The notes under the pieces: generated by a model | Told to the model about the DNA's origin: nothing | What the model saw: only the letters and a program-made list of their open reading frames with translations | The model's database searches: none | Shown: piece after piece, positions 6,313 to 11,699 of the stretch | How the letters are laid out: each line of letters begins with the position of its first letter | Numbering within the stretch: the first letter of the stretch is position 1 | From: an uncultured Clostridia bacterium | Lineage (GTDB): Bacteria; Bacillota; Clostridia; Christensenellales; CAG-138 | NCBI GenBank assembly: GCA_946183765.1 | Contig: CAMHDC010000020.1 | Location: 1 to 11,699 of the forward strand | DNA: 11,699 nucleotides | Direction of reading: 5' to 3' | Position numbers and translations under genes: made by a program

Positions 6313-6981
6313 TCAGGCCTCGTCAAACAGATACCGGTACAGCCCCTCCGTGGAATCGAAATACAGGGGGCAGTTCGCTTGGAGGAAGGCGCGGATCTCC
6401 GGGACGTCGTAGGCCCAGCCCGCGGCGGCGAAGGGCACGTTTCGCCGGCGGGCCATATCGTAACCGGGCTTCAAATCGTCCACCACCAGCATGTCGGCGG
6501 GGGAGAGGTCCATGGCCGCCATGAGCCTGTCCAGGGCGAAGGGATCGGGCTTGCGCTTCTCCCGGGGCAGCTCCCAGCCGAAGACCATGGACGGCTCGGG
6601 GAGCCCGTTCTCCCGAAAGTCCCGCAGGATGTTCCGCCGCAGGGAGTGGGAGATGACGGCGATGCTGCCGCCCCGGCGCAGCTGCTCCTCCATGATCTCG
6701 CGGATGCCGGGGAGAGCCTTGGGCACGTGGGTGGAGACGTACTCCGTCCACACCTCCATCTCCCGGGCGAGCTCCGCCGAAGTCAGGTGCAGCCTTTGCT
6801 CGCAGTACTCCAAAAAGCCGGGATGGAAGTTCACCCTAAGGTACTCCTCCAAGCTGATGGAAGTCCCCGGCCGCACCTCTTTGAGGAACACCAGGAACGC
6901 CGGGTGGTGGATGAGCCGGGTGCTGTCCATGACCGTGTCGTCGTGGTCCAGCACCAGGCATTTGTACTTGAGACGGCTCAT
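6313..6981 (-). CDS. HAD-superfamily hydrolase (phosphatase-like)
   Basis: A 222-residue haloacid-dehalogenase-type hydrolase, with all four motifs: DHDDT (12-16, nucleophile Asp12 and acid Asp14), a hydrophobic strand ending in Ser (AVISHS), the Lys of KRKPDPFA, and the Asp pair in MLVVDD. A helical cap of about 100 residues sits between motifs I and II, as in the phosphoglycolate-phosphatase-like subgroup. The substrate cannot be named. The start is the ATG at 6981, which overlaps the stop of the upstream glutaredoxin-like gene (ATGA on the minus strand). A longer open frame upstream of that ATG lies antisense-free but in the wrong frame inside the glutaredoxin gene and has no family similarity. 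The gene is translationally coupled to its neighbour and ends just before the shared terminator. Confidence 0.87.
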   Translation of the reverse strand: MSRLKYKCLVLDHDDTVMDSTRLIHHPAFLVFLKEVRPGTSISLEEYLRVNFHPGFLEYCEQRLHLTSAELAREMEVWTEYVSTHVPKALPGIREIMEEQLRRGGSIAVISHSLRRNILRDFRENGLPEPSMVFGWELPREKRKPDPFALDRLMAAMDLSPADMLVVDDLKPGYDMARRRNVPFAAAGWAYDVPEIRAFLQANCPLYFDSTEGLYRYLFDEA

Positions 6982-7259
6982 GACGCCAGCGCCCGGTCGA
7001 AGGCCGCCCGTAGATGGGCCAGGATGGCCTCGTAACCGTGCAGGGGCGAGCACTCGTAGAGCTTGTCCCCCCGATAGAACACCGACGGCACCCGGTAGTA
7101 GTCGTAGCTGTCGGCCAGGGCCTTCTCCTCGTTTTCCTCGATCCAGCGCAAAGTCAGAGCTCCGTAGGCGGGCTCCGTCCGGAGCAGCTCCGCCACGGCC
7201 CGCCGGGCGTTCTCGCAGTAGGGGCATCCCCTCAGATAAAAGATCTCGATTTCGTCCAT
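6978..7259 (-). CDS. Glutaredoxin-like small thiol-disulfide protein
   Basis: A 93-residue single-domain thioredoxin-fold protein. The active site is GCPYC (11-15), the classical glutaredoxin CPYC dithiol, near the end of the first strand. RVPSVF (56-61) carries the expected cis-Pro58. The region between the first helix and RVPS is slightly atypical (WIEENEEKALADSYDYY), so glutaredoxin-like is a safer label than a named glutaredoxin. It is cytosolic. The ribosome binding site AAGGAG is ten bases before the start. It is the first gene of a two-gene minus-strand unit with the HAD hydrolase, overlapping by four bases. A near-identical but broken copy lies at 10178-10291. Confidence 0.87.
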   Translation of the reverse strand: MDEIEIFYLRGCPYCENARRAVAELLRTEPAYGALTLRWIEENEEKALADSYDYYRVPSVFYRGDKLYECSPLHGYEAILAHLRAAFDRALAS

Positions 7260-7295
7260 GCCTGTTTTTCTCCTTGCATCGCCATACTATTACAT

Positions 7296-7324
7296 ACTAT
7301 ATCAGCTTTTGCGGGCGGGGGCAA
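7296..7324 (-). promoter_or_regulatory. Probable promoter of the glutaredoxin-HAD unit
   Basis: On the minus strand TTGCCC (7319-7324), a 17-base spacer and TATAGT (7296-7301). The -10 overlaps a direct repeat CATACTAT (plus strand 7283-7290 and 7293-7300), which gives a second, weaker -10-like AATAGT. Confidence 0.6.
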
Positions 7325-7360
7325 CTTTTTCAGGCAGGACCATCCCGGGGAAAGCTGCTG

Positions 7361-7390
7361 TTGACTTTAACCATACAATACAGGTATACT
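7361..7390 (+). promoter_or_regulatory. Sigma-A promoter of the DUF6273 protein gene
   Basis: TTGACT (7361-7366), an 18-base spacer and TATACT (7385-7390). The start codon follows about 40 bases later. It is divergent from the minus-strand promoter at 7296-7324. Confidence 0.75.
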
Positions 7391-7432
7391 ACAAATAGAA
7401 CTTAGGCACATTAACGGAAAGAGGTGTCCAAT

Positions 7433-8722
7433 ATGCGTCGAATCATAGCCATGTTTCTGATCCTTCTGCTGTGCGCTGGCTTCATAGGAGCTGCGCCCCG
7501 CCAGGAGGCTGCCGGCCCGGCGGCTTCTCAGACGGACGTATCCCTCGCTTCGCTAAAGCGAAACGGCACGGAAGTGACCTCCGCGTCTTCCCTGTCCCTG
7601 TATGACGTGGTCACGTTCGGCAAGTATCCCCAAAGCGCCTACGGTCAGAGCGCGGATATCGAATGGATCGTCGTGGGCTTCGACGGCGATAACCGGGTTA
7701 AGCTTCTGTCCCGGTACTGCCTAGATATGCGGCAGTACAACAGCGACGAGCTGAAAGTATCCTGGACCAGCACCTCCCTGTACGCTTGGCTGAATTCGGC
7801 CTTCAAGTCTGCAGCGTTCAGCAGTGAGGAGCAGAGTCGCCTGGCCTGTATCACCCTTCCCACGGTGGAGGAGGCCCAGAATCTGCCCATCTCCTATCGC
7901 CGCGCTATCAACACCGCTTATGCTATTGGCCACGGCGCCGATTCCCTCAACTGCATATGGTGGCTAAGCGACCGAGGCGAACGGGTCGAGCGTGTGGACC
8001 TTACGGGCGACAAGCACTACTATTACTGCGCATCTGTGGTCCAGGGCAACGGTGAAATCCTGGCCGCCGGATTCCAGGCCAACTTCAACGGCAAGTCAGT
8101 CCGCCCTCTGATCACCGTAGACCTGAATGCCAACCGGGCGTCCTCCCCGATTCAGCGCCGCGGCGCCGCCATCCGCTCCGTCTTCGATCTCAGCCTGTAC
8201 GATACGGTCACGTTCGGCAAGTACACCCAGTCTCTCTACGGCGACGCCTCCGAGATCGAATGGATCGTGGCGGGCATCGAGGGTAATAAAGTGAAGCTGA
8301 TCGCCAAATACGGCCTGGACAGCAAGCGGTACAACGAGACCCATTCCATGATCACCTGGCAGACCAGCACCCTTTACTCCTGGCTGAACAACACCTTTAT
8401 GTATACCGCGTTTTCCTCTGAGGAGCGCAATCTTTTGGCCGGCGACGTGAGCCTGCCGAACGTGTACGAGGCGCGGATGCTGCCCCGCCCATACCAGATC
8501 TGCACGCCTACGGCCTACGCCATCGCCAACGGCGTCAGCAAGAACTATTGCATCTGGTGGCTCAGCGATCCCACTCAGATGGTCAACGTCAACGGCAACG
8601 CCGTCTGGTGCGCTTCGGGGATGCTGGAGAACTATGATATCTTTGAAGCGGGATATATGATCACCTTGGCCGGCAAGGCGGTTAGGCCCATGGTCACCGT
8701 GGATCTGTCTAAGCTATCATAG
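7433..8722 (+). CDS. Exported protein with two tandem DUF6273 domains
   Basis: A 429-residue exported protein of unknown function. Residues 1-21 form a signal peptide (MRR, a hydrophobic stretch to about 18, then IGA-AP as a probable signal peptidase I site); LLLC does not fit a lipobox. Two homologous domains follow, about residues 55-231 and 253-425. Each has the DUF6273 hallmarks in order: TFGKY, IEWIV, a YNS/YNE segment, a tryptophan with SxSLYAWLN or STLYSWLN, AFSSEE, a TAYAI block, CIWWLSD, and a terminal KSVRPLITVDL or KAVRPMVTVDL. The copies clearly arose by internal duplication. The start is ATG 7433 with AAAGAGG eight bases upstream; a GTG nine bases earlier overlaps that site. DUF6273 proteins are common in gut Clostridia and usually surface-located. 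No enzymatic residues can be assigned. Confidence 0.85.
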   Translation: MRRIIAMFLILLLCAGFIGAAPRQEAAGPAASQTDVSLASLKRNGTEVTSASSLSLYDVVTFGKYPQSAYGQSADIEWIVVGFDGDNRVKLLSRYCLDMRQYNSDELKVSWTSTSLYAWLNSAFKSAAFSSEEQSRLACITLPTVEEAQNLPISYRRAINTAYAIGHGADSLNCIWWLSDRGERVERVDLTGDKHYYYCASVVQGNGEILAAGFQANFNGKSVRPLITVDLNANRASSPIQRRGAAIRSVFDLSLYDTVTFGKYTQSLYGDASEIEWIVAGIEGNKVKLIAKYGLDSKRYNETHSMITWQTSTLYSWLNNTFMYTAFSSEERNLLAGDVSLPNVYEARMLPRPYQICTPTAYAIANGVSKNYCIWWLSDPTQMVNVNGNAVWCASGMLENYDIFEAGYMITLAGKAVRPMVTVDLSKLS

Positions 8723-8834
8723 TATACGAATAGACACATGAAGCAGGTTTGGGAGAATTGAAATCGAGATGGTTGAATACTCCTGGACCTGTAGGCGTTT
8801 ATATCATATGCGATGCAGGCGGTCGGCTGCCTTT

Positions 8835-8863
8835 TTGACAGCTTTCCCCCTACTTTGCATATT
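8835..8863 (+). promoter_or_regulatory. Promoter candidate for the lipoprotein gene
   Basis: A perfect -35 box TTGACA (8835-8840), a 17-base spacer and CATATT (8858-8863), a four-of-six match to the -10 consensus. Confidence 0.5.
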
Positions 8864-8871
8864 TGATATGC
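8857..8871. promoter_or_regulatory. Possible operator palindrome over the lipoprotein promoter
   Basis: GCATAT-TTG-ATATGC is a perfect 6+3+6 inverted repeat placed on the -10 region. No regulator is encoded beside it, and the short length leaves chance as a real alternative. Confidence 0.35.
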
Positions 8872-8955
8872 TTCCGCCTATTCAATGTTGATGTCGAAAC
8901 TTGGGGCATATGTTTCGGAACCGTCCCCTGCTGTGTACAAAAAGAGGAAAAAAAC

Positions 8956-9828
8956 ATGATAAAAACTATTTGTATTACGCTGGCACTAGAAATAGTTCTC
9001 TGTTTAGCAGGCTGTGTGCGGGTGAGTGTTCCTGACTATACCTTGACAGAAGCAGATCATGCCGTATCTGCCGCGCCCCAAAGTATATCCGAGACGGTGG
9101 ATGAGTCCATCCAGAAGCCAACTGCTACGGTGAAGCCTCCGATCGAATCTTCTGCGGTGACAACGGCTACTGCTGCAGCGACACCTTTTCTGACGCCGGA
9201 GGCCACGCCGACGACGAAACCGACACCGAACCCCACACCTGAACCCACACCGACACCGAAGCCTACGCCTACGGAGAACCCCCAAGCGGCTTTGTACAGA
9301 GAGTTTATTGTCGGCGAGGAATATAAGCAGTGGCTTCAGACCAACGATTCCAGTTACGATGGGCAGTGGTTTGCCTTGCATGATATGAACGCCGACGGGA
9401 CGCCCGAACTGATTTTCAATGACGGCGGCGAGTGGTACGAGTACTATTCTCACGTGTGCACGATACAGAATGGAAGTGTTCGCTATCTGGGACGTATACG
9501 GGCCCCTCTGGGGATTCCGGATGGATCAGGCGGACAATTCTGTTATCAGTATTCTTCAGACACTACATACCCAGGCTTGTTTATGGAAACGCAAATTGCA
9601 GGATACTATCAAAATACATCCGATTATTACTGCGGTTATTATCGCATATCTCCTGATGGGAGAATCATCGAAGACTTGGTAGAAGCTTCTGCCTCAGGAA
9701 GAATACTATATAAAACAAACGATAATGGCTTATATCAAGCTGTTAAGAGCGGAACCCTCCAACCGTTGCGCTTTGTACAATTGGAGGATCTGTTAAGTGG
9801 GGGATGGAACGATTTCTGGACTTACTAA
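8956..9828 (+). CDS. Lipoprotein with Pro/Thr-rich linker and a C-terminal domain with a Ca-binding-like loop
   Basis: A 290-residue predicted surface lipoprotein that I do not recognise as a named family. The N-terminus MIKTICITLALEIVLC leads to a textbook lipobox LAGC (17-20), so Cys20 should be lipidated. Residues 21-78 are low complexity. Residues 81-106 are a Pro-Thr repeat of the kind that spans the Gram-positive wall. A globular domain follows (about 111-290), with DMNADGTPEL at 143-152, resembling the calcium loop of dockerin/EF-hand-like or VCBS-type repeats, and many Tyr and Gly. The start is ATG 8956 with AAGAGG eight bases upstream; an earlier TTG frame lacks a signal. The second half is clearly richer in A/T than its neighbours, suggesting different ancestry. 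It could be a substrate-binding or adhesion protein, which is inference. Confidence 0.78.
   Translation: MIKTICITLALEIVLCLAGCVRVSVPDYTLTEADHAVSAAPQSISETVDESIQKPTATVKPPIESSAVTTATAAATPFLTPEATPTTKPTPNPTPEPTPTPKPTPTENPQAALYREFIVGEEYKQWLQTNDSSYDGQWFALHDMNADGTPELIFNDGGEWYEYYSHVCTIQNGSVRYLGRIRAPLGIPDGSGGQFCYQYSSDTTYPGLFMETQIAGYYQNTSDYYCGYYRISPDGRIIEDLVEASASGRILYKTNDNGLYQAVKSGTLQPLRFVQLEDLLSGGWNDFWTY
9196..9273 (+). repeat. Pro-Thr coding microrepeat
   Basis: Degenerate repeats of CCN-ACN codons (ccgacaccgaa, cccacacc, and similar) encode the P-T-x linker of the lipoprotein. It is prone to length change by slippage. Confidence 0.75.
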
Positions 9829-10177
9829 GCTGAAATGTCCGGCATTCTAAATCGCATCGGCATGGAACGTCCTAAAGATGTAAGATAGTCGCTGCTCTTT
9901 GAGCAGACAAGTTAGGACAGAGAAAGCTCAGAATTATCCGACAGATTTGCGCGTCCTATTGCCGTCCCAAATGCCATCTCCCACAGCGCATAACCAGGTG
10001 TTAGTTTCTAGCGGCTCACAGAAACGTTAGTGAAAGAGATACAGACAAACTTATAGTGTTTGCTGCGCATTCATCGTATTAGGAGACGGCGAGGTCGTCG
10101 ACGATTATTTCTAGGCATCCTGCATCGTGCCAGAGATAGTCTTATCTGTTCCTGTTCGCCAACTGATGAGGCCAAGC
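9829..10177. other. Non-coding, degenerate stretch
   Basis: About 350 bases with no convincing gene. The only clear structure is a nested hairpin: GTCCTAA (9869-9875) with TTAGGAC (9912-9918), enclosing CTGCTC (9892-9897) with GAGCAG (9901-9906) and a TTT loop. It has no T-run. Short open frames lack ribosome binding sites and family similarity. The stretch may be decayed sequence between the lipoprotein gene and the broken glutaredoxin copy. Confidence 0.5.
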
Positions 10178-10291
10178 AGAACACCGACGGCACCCGGTAG
10201 TAGTCGTAGCTGTCGGCCAGGGCCCTCTCCTCGTTCTCCTTGATCCAGAGCAGGGGCATCCCTTCAGATAAAAGATCTCGATTTCGTCCAT
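10178..10291 (-). pseudogene. Truncated, internally deleted glutaredoxin-like gene
   Basis: These 114 bases align to 7076-7146 plus 7217-7259 of the intact glutaredoxin-like gene with five mismatches (about 96% identity by hand). The start codon and first 13 codons survive (MDEIEIFYLKGCP). Then 70 bases are missing, which removes the second active-site Cys region and shifts the frame. Similarity resumes as IKENEERALADSYDYYRVPSVF in another frame, then stops abruptly at 10178, leaving out the 3' third. It lies 31 bases after the flavin-reductase-like gene on the same strand. High identity implies a recent duplication followed by deletion, not an ancient relic. No functional product is expected. 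Confidence 0.88.
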
Positions 10292-10322
10292 AATCATTCC
10301 TTTCCAACCTGTTTTTTCACCG

Positions 10323-10793
10323 TCACACCGTGAGACGGGCCACGACCTCGCCCATGAAGATCCAGTGGGGCTCTACGCCGTTCTGATAGATCTTTTGGGC
10401 GTAGGGCGGCACGTCCTCGCGGGCCATGGGCGCCATATAGATCTTTCTGCAGACGAAGGTCTCCGCGGCCTCCTCGAAGGTGACGCCCTGGGGCAGGCGC
10501 CTGGGCGTGAGCCCGGCGGCGGCCGCCTTGTCGCCGTCCCGGCCCGACAGGGTGCCCATGAGGGACAAGGCCTTGCGGCAGCTTTCGGGGAAGAAGGACA
10601 CGGTGAAGGTGTCGCTGTCCTTCATGAACTGCCAGGTGTACCGATCCGGCCGCACGTAGACCGTGATCACGTCCCGGCTCCACACCGTGCCCATGGAGCC
10701 CCAGGAGATGGTCATGCTGTTGAACTTCTCCGGGGTGCCCGCCGTCAGCAGGCCCCAGTCCTGGTTGAATTTGGTGAAGGGATCGAGTTGCAT
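10323..10793 (-). CDS. Flavin reductase-like, FMN-binding split-barrel protein
   Basis: A 156-residue cytosolic protein of the flavin reductase-like (DIM6/NTAB) family, which bind FMN and in many members reduce free flavin with NAD(P)H. Characteristic segments are LLTAGTPEKFNSMTISWGSMG (in two stretches, residues 15-35), the RPDRYT turn (about 48-53) and FTVSFFPE (about 63-70). The length is normal for the short clostridial members. The start is ATG 10793 with AGGAGG eight bases upstream, and a minus-strand promoter lies immediately before it. The broken glutaredoxin copy follows. The physiological partner is not evident; a role in redox metabolism alongside the peroxidase and flavodoxin-like genes is only suggested by proximity. 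Confidence 0.87.
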   Translation of the reverse strand: MQLDPFTKFNQDWGLLTAGTPEKFNSMTISWGSMGTVWSRDVITVYVRPDRYTWQFMKDSDTFTVSFFPESCRKALSLMGTLSGRDGDKAAAAGLTPRRLPQGVTFEEAAETFVCRKIYMAPMAREDVPPYAQKIYQNGVEPHWIFMGEVVARLTV

Positions 10794-10822
10794 GGCCTGT
10801 TCCTCCTGAAAGGGTTTTCTTC

Positions 10823-10851
10823 ATTATACCTGCATCTTTCCGCTTTTTCCA
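10823..10851 (-). promoter_or_regulatory. Promoter of the flavin-reductase-like gene
   Basis: On the minus strand TGGAAA (10846-10851), a 17-base spacer and a perfect TATAAT (10823-10828), about 30 bases before the start codon. Confidence 0.75.
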
Positions 10852-10862
10852 CCGTTTTTTGC

Positions 10863-10888
10863 AAAACAAAAGCGCGGTGTAGCCGCGC
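10863..10888 (-). terminator. Rho-independent terminator (minus strand)
   Basis: On the minus strand GCGCGG (10883-10888) pairs with CCGCGC (10872-10877) around CTACA, followed by TTTTGTTTT (10863-10871). It would end transcripts coming from the ABC-transporter gene, about 200 bases after its stop codon, and it lies just upstream of the next promoter. Confidence 0.75.
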
Positions 10889-10911
10889 GAACTCAGGATA
10901 CTTAGGAAGAA

Positions 10912-11030
10912 CGCGCAGCTTCCATTCTGTGAGATTCAGCGACATGCGCGGTGAATCTCACACCCTGCAGGCCCCGCCGCCCGGTGACCCGCAAGGGTCA
11001 TAGGCGGGGCCTGCAGGCGAAGCTGCTGCG
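10912..11030. ncRNA. Candidate structured RNA: three-way junction with perfect stems
   Basis: P1 pairs CGC-GCAGCTTC (10912-10922) with GAAGCTGC-t-GCG (11019-11030). P2 pairs GTGAGATTCA-GCG (10929-10941) with CGC-gg-TGAATCTCAC (10947-10961), with loop ACATG. P3 pairs CTGCAGGCCCCGCC (10965-10978) with GGCGGGGCCTGCAG (11003-11016), capped by TGACCC-GCAA-GGGTCA (10985-11000). Junction linkers are 6, 3 and 2 bases. Read on the plus strand the P3 loop is a GNRA tetraloop. Read on the minus strand the element lies in the 3' UTR of the ABC gene, before the terminator at 10863-10888. I match it to no known riboswitch or ncRNA family. It could instead be a small palindromic mobile element. Confidence 0.5.
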
Positions 11031-11052
11031 GAGCACCCGCGTGAGCGATAAA

Positions 11053-11085
11053 TCGAAGGGAGGAAACAACGTTTCCTCCCTTCGA
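11053..11085. repeat. 15-bp perfect hairpin after the ABC-transporter gene
   Basis: TCGAAGGGAGGAAAC (11053-11067) and GTTTCCTCCCTTCGA (11071-11085) have a three-base loop and start about five bases after the ABC ATPase stop codon. On the minus strand it is followed by TTTAT, not a proper T-run. It is a 3'-end hairpin or weak terminator. Confidence 0.7.
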
Positions 11086-11090
11086 AAGCG

Positions 11091-11699
11091 TTAGATGCAG
11101 TGCGCGTCGCCGGGCGCGAAGTTTATGTAGGCGGTTTCGCCGGCCCGGTAGATCTTCTTGTCCTTGGGGTTGTACTCGTGGATGATGAGCTTCACGTTCC
11201 CCAGCATCACGTGGTAGAGCTGGTAGGCGCCCATGAAGTTGGACACCACGACCTCCACCGGGAAGTAGCCCTCGTCCCGGAGCATGGTGGATTCGGGACG
11301 GAGGACCACCGTGGTGTCGGCGCCGTCAGAGACGCTGGTCGCCTCGGCCACCTTCACCTCCACGCCGTTGATATCCACCACGCCCACGTCGCCCTCGTGA
11401 CGGACCATCCTGCCCTCCAGGAAGTTGGCGTCGCCGATGAAGTCGGCCACGAACTTGTTCTTGGGATGGTAGTAGATCTCCTGGGGCGTGCCCATCTGGG
11501 AGACGAGACCCTTCTCCATGACGATGATCTTGTCGGAGAGGGCCATGGCCTCGCTCTGGTCGTGGGTCACGTACACGGCGGTGATGCCCGCCCGCTGCTG
11601 GATGCGGCGGATCTCGGTCCGCATGGTCACGCGGAGCTTGGCGTCCAGGTTGGAGAGGGGCTCGTCGAACAGCAGCACGCCGGGCTCCATGACCAACGC
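11091..11699 (-). CDS. ABC importer ATP-binding subunit, C-terminal part (5' end outside window)
   Basis: The last 202 codons of an ATPase of the spermidine/putrescine-iron-sugar importer type (PotA/FbpC/MalK-like). Visible motifs are Walker B and D-loop in VLLFDEPLSNLDAKLR and the H-switch VYVTHDQSEAM, then a typical region near GTPQEIYYHPKNKFVADFIG. A TOBE-type regulatory domain follows, including VVLRPES. The Walker A motif and signature lie beyond the window edge; the frame is open to base 11699. It would energise uptake of a small solute at the membrane. The permease and binding-protein genes are not in view, so the substrate cannot be given. TAA at 11091-11093 is followed by the hairpin at 11053-11085. 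Confidence 0.92.
   Translation of the reverse strand, partial: ALVMEPGVLLFDEPLSNLDAKLRVTMRTEIRRIQQRAGITAVYVTHDQSEAMALSDKIIVMEKGLVSQMGTPQEIYYHPKNKFVADFIGDANFLEGRMVRHEGDVGVVDINGVEVKVAEATSVSDGADTTVVLRPESTMLRDEGYFPVEVVVSNFMGAYQLYHVMLGNVKLIIHEYNPKDKKIYRAGETAYINFAPGDAHCI

Larger units (their letters stand above)
8723..8955 (+). other. Intergenic region between the two exported-protein genes
   Basis: It holds a weak GCAG (8815-8818) to CTGC (8827-8830) hairpin followed by a T-run, which could be a poor terminator, then a promoter candidate and a small palindrome listed separately. The 12-mer GCGATGCAGGCG here also occurs in the terminator at 1878-1916. No convincing open frame was seen. Confidence 0.4.

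Noticed and set aside
6982..7227. N-terminal extension of the HAD hydrolase
   Set aside because: It would overlap the glutaredoxin gene in another frame, has no family similarity, and the ATGA overlap gives a better start.
6491..7405. Plus-strand open frame opposite the HAD and glutaredoxin genes
   Set aside because: An Arg/Ser/Pro-rich shadow; both minus-strand genes carry complete catalytic motifs.
7433..8722. DUF6273 protein as a diversity-generating retroelement target
   Set aside because: No reverse transcriptase, template repeat or variable-repeat copy is seen in the window.
10912..11030. Three-way junction as a hammerhead ribozyme, TPP or other known riboswitch
   Set aside because: The conserved cores (CUGAUGA/GAAA, CUGAGA and similar) are not present on either strand.

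Overview
The window reads as a chromosomal stretch of a GC-rich low-GC-phylum relative: a member of the Bacillota, probably a gut-type Clostridia (Oscillospirales/Christensenellales-like). The grounds are strong AGGAGG-type ribosome binding sites, sigma-A promoters close to TTGACA-17-TATAAT, a Bacillus-style OhrR regulator, DUF6273 and Pro/Thr-linker lipoproteins, and short Rho-independent terminators. Placement below class is inference only. No tRNA, rRNA, CRISPR array, transposase or phage gene was seen.

Region 1 (1-4628, all +): the 3' end of an M20 aminoacyl-histidine dipeptidase (pepD-like), two terminators, a near-perfect promoter, a DUF819-family membrane transporter, a terminator, a complete second pepD-like dipeptidase, and a CapA-like phosphatase whose ribosome binding site begins in the dipeptidase stop codon. 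The two dipeptidases are paralogues flanking the transporter. This suggests uptake and hydrolysis of a small peptide or gamma-glutamyl-type substrate (inference).

Region 2 (4673-6294, +): a redox operon. It runs from a promoter overlapped by a 25-bp palindrome, through an OhrR-type MarR repressor (conserved Cys16 and three Tyr), a thiol/glutathione peroxidase overlapping it by ATGA, and a small flavodoxin-like protein, to a terminator shared with the convergent operon.

Region 3 (6313-7324, -): a glutaredoxin-like protein and a HAD hydrolase with ATGA overlap.

Region 4 (7361-10177, +): two exported proteins, a tandem DUF6273 protein and a lipoprotein with a Pro/Thr-rich linker. The second is visibly more A/T-rich. 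A decayed copy of the glutaredoxin gene (10178-10291) lies beyond them in the same orientation as the intact gene, so the pair of exported-protein genes sits between direct repeats.

Region 5 (10178-11699, -): the glutaredoxin fragment, a flavin-reductase-like gene with its own promoter, a minus-strand terminator, a roughly 119-nt sequence that folds into a perfect-stem three-way junction, a 15-bp hairpin, and the C-terminal part of an ABC importer ATPase running off the window edge. The three-way-junction element is the least explained feature of the window.
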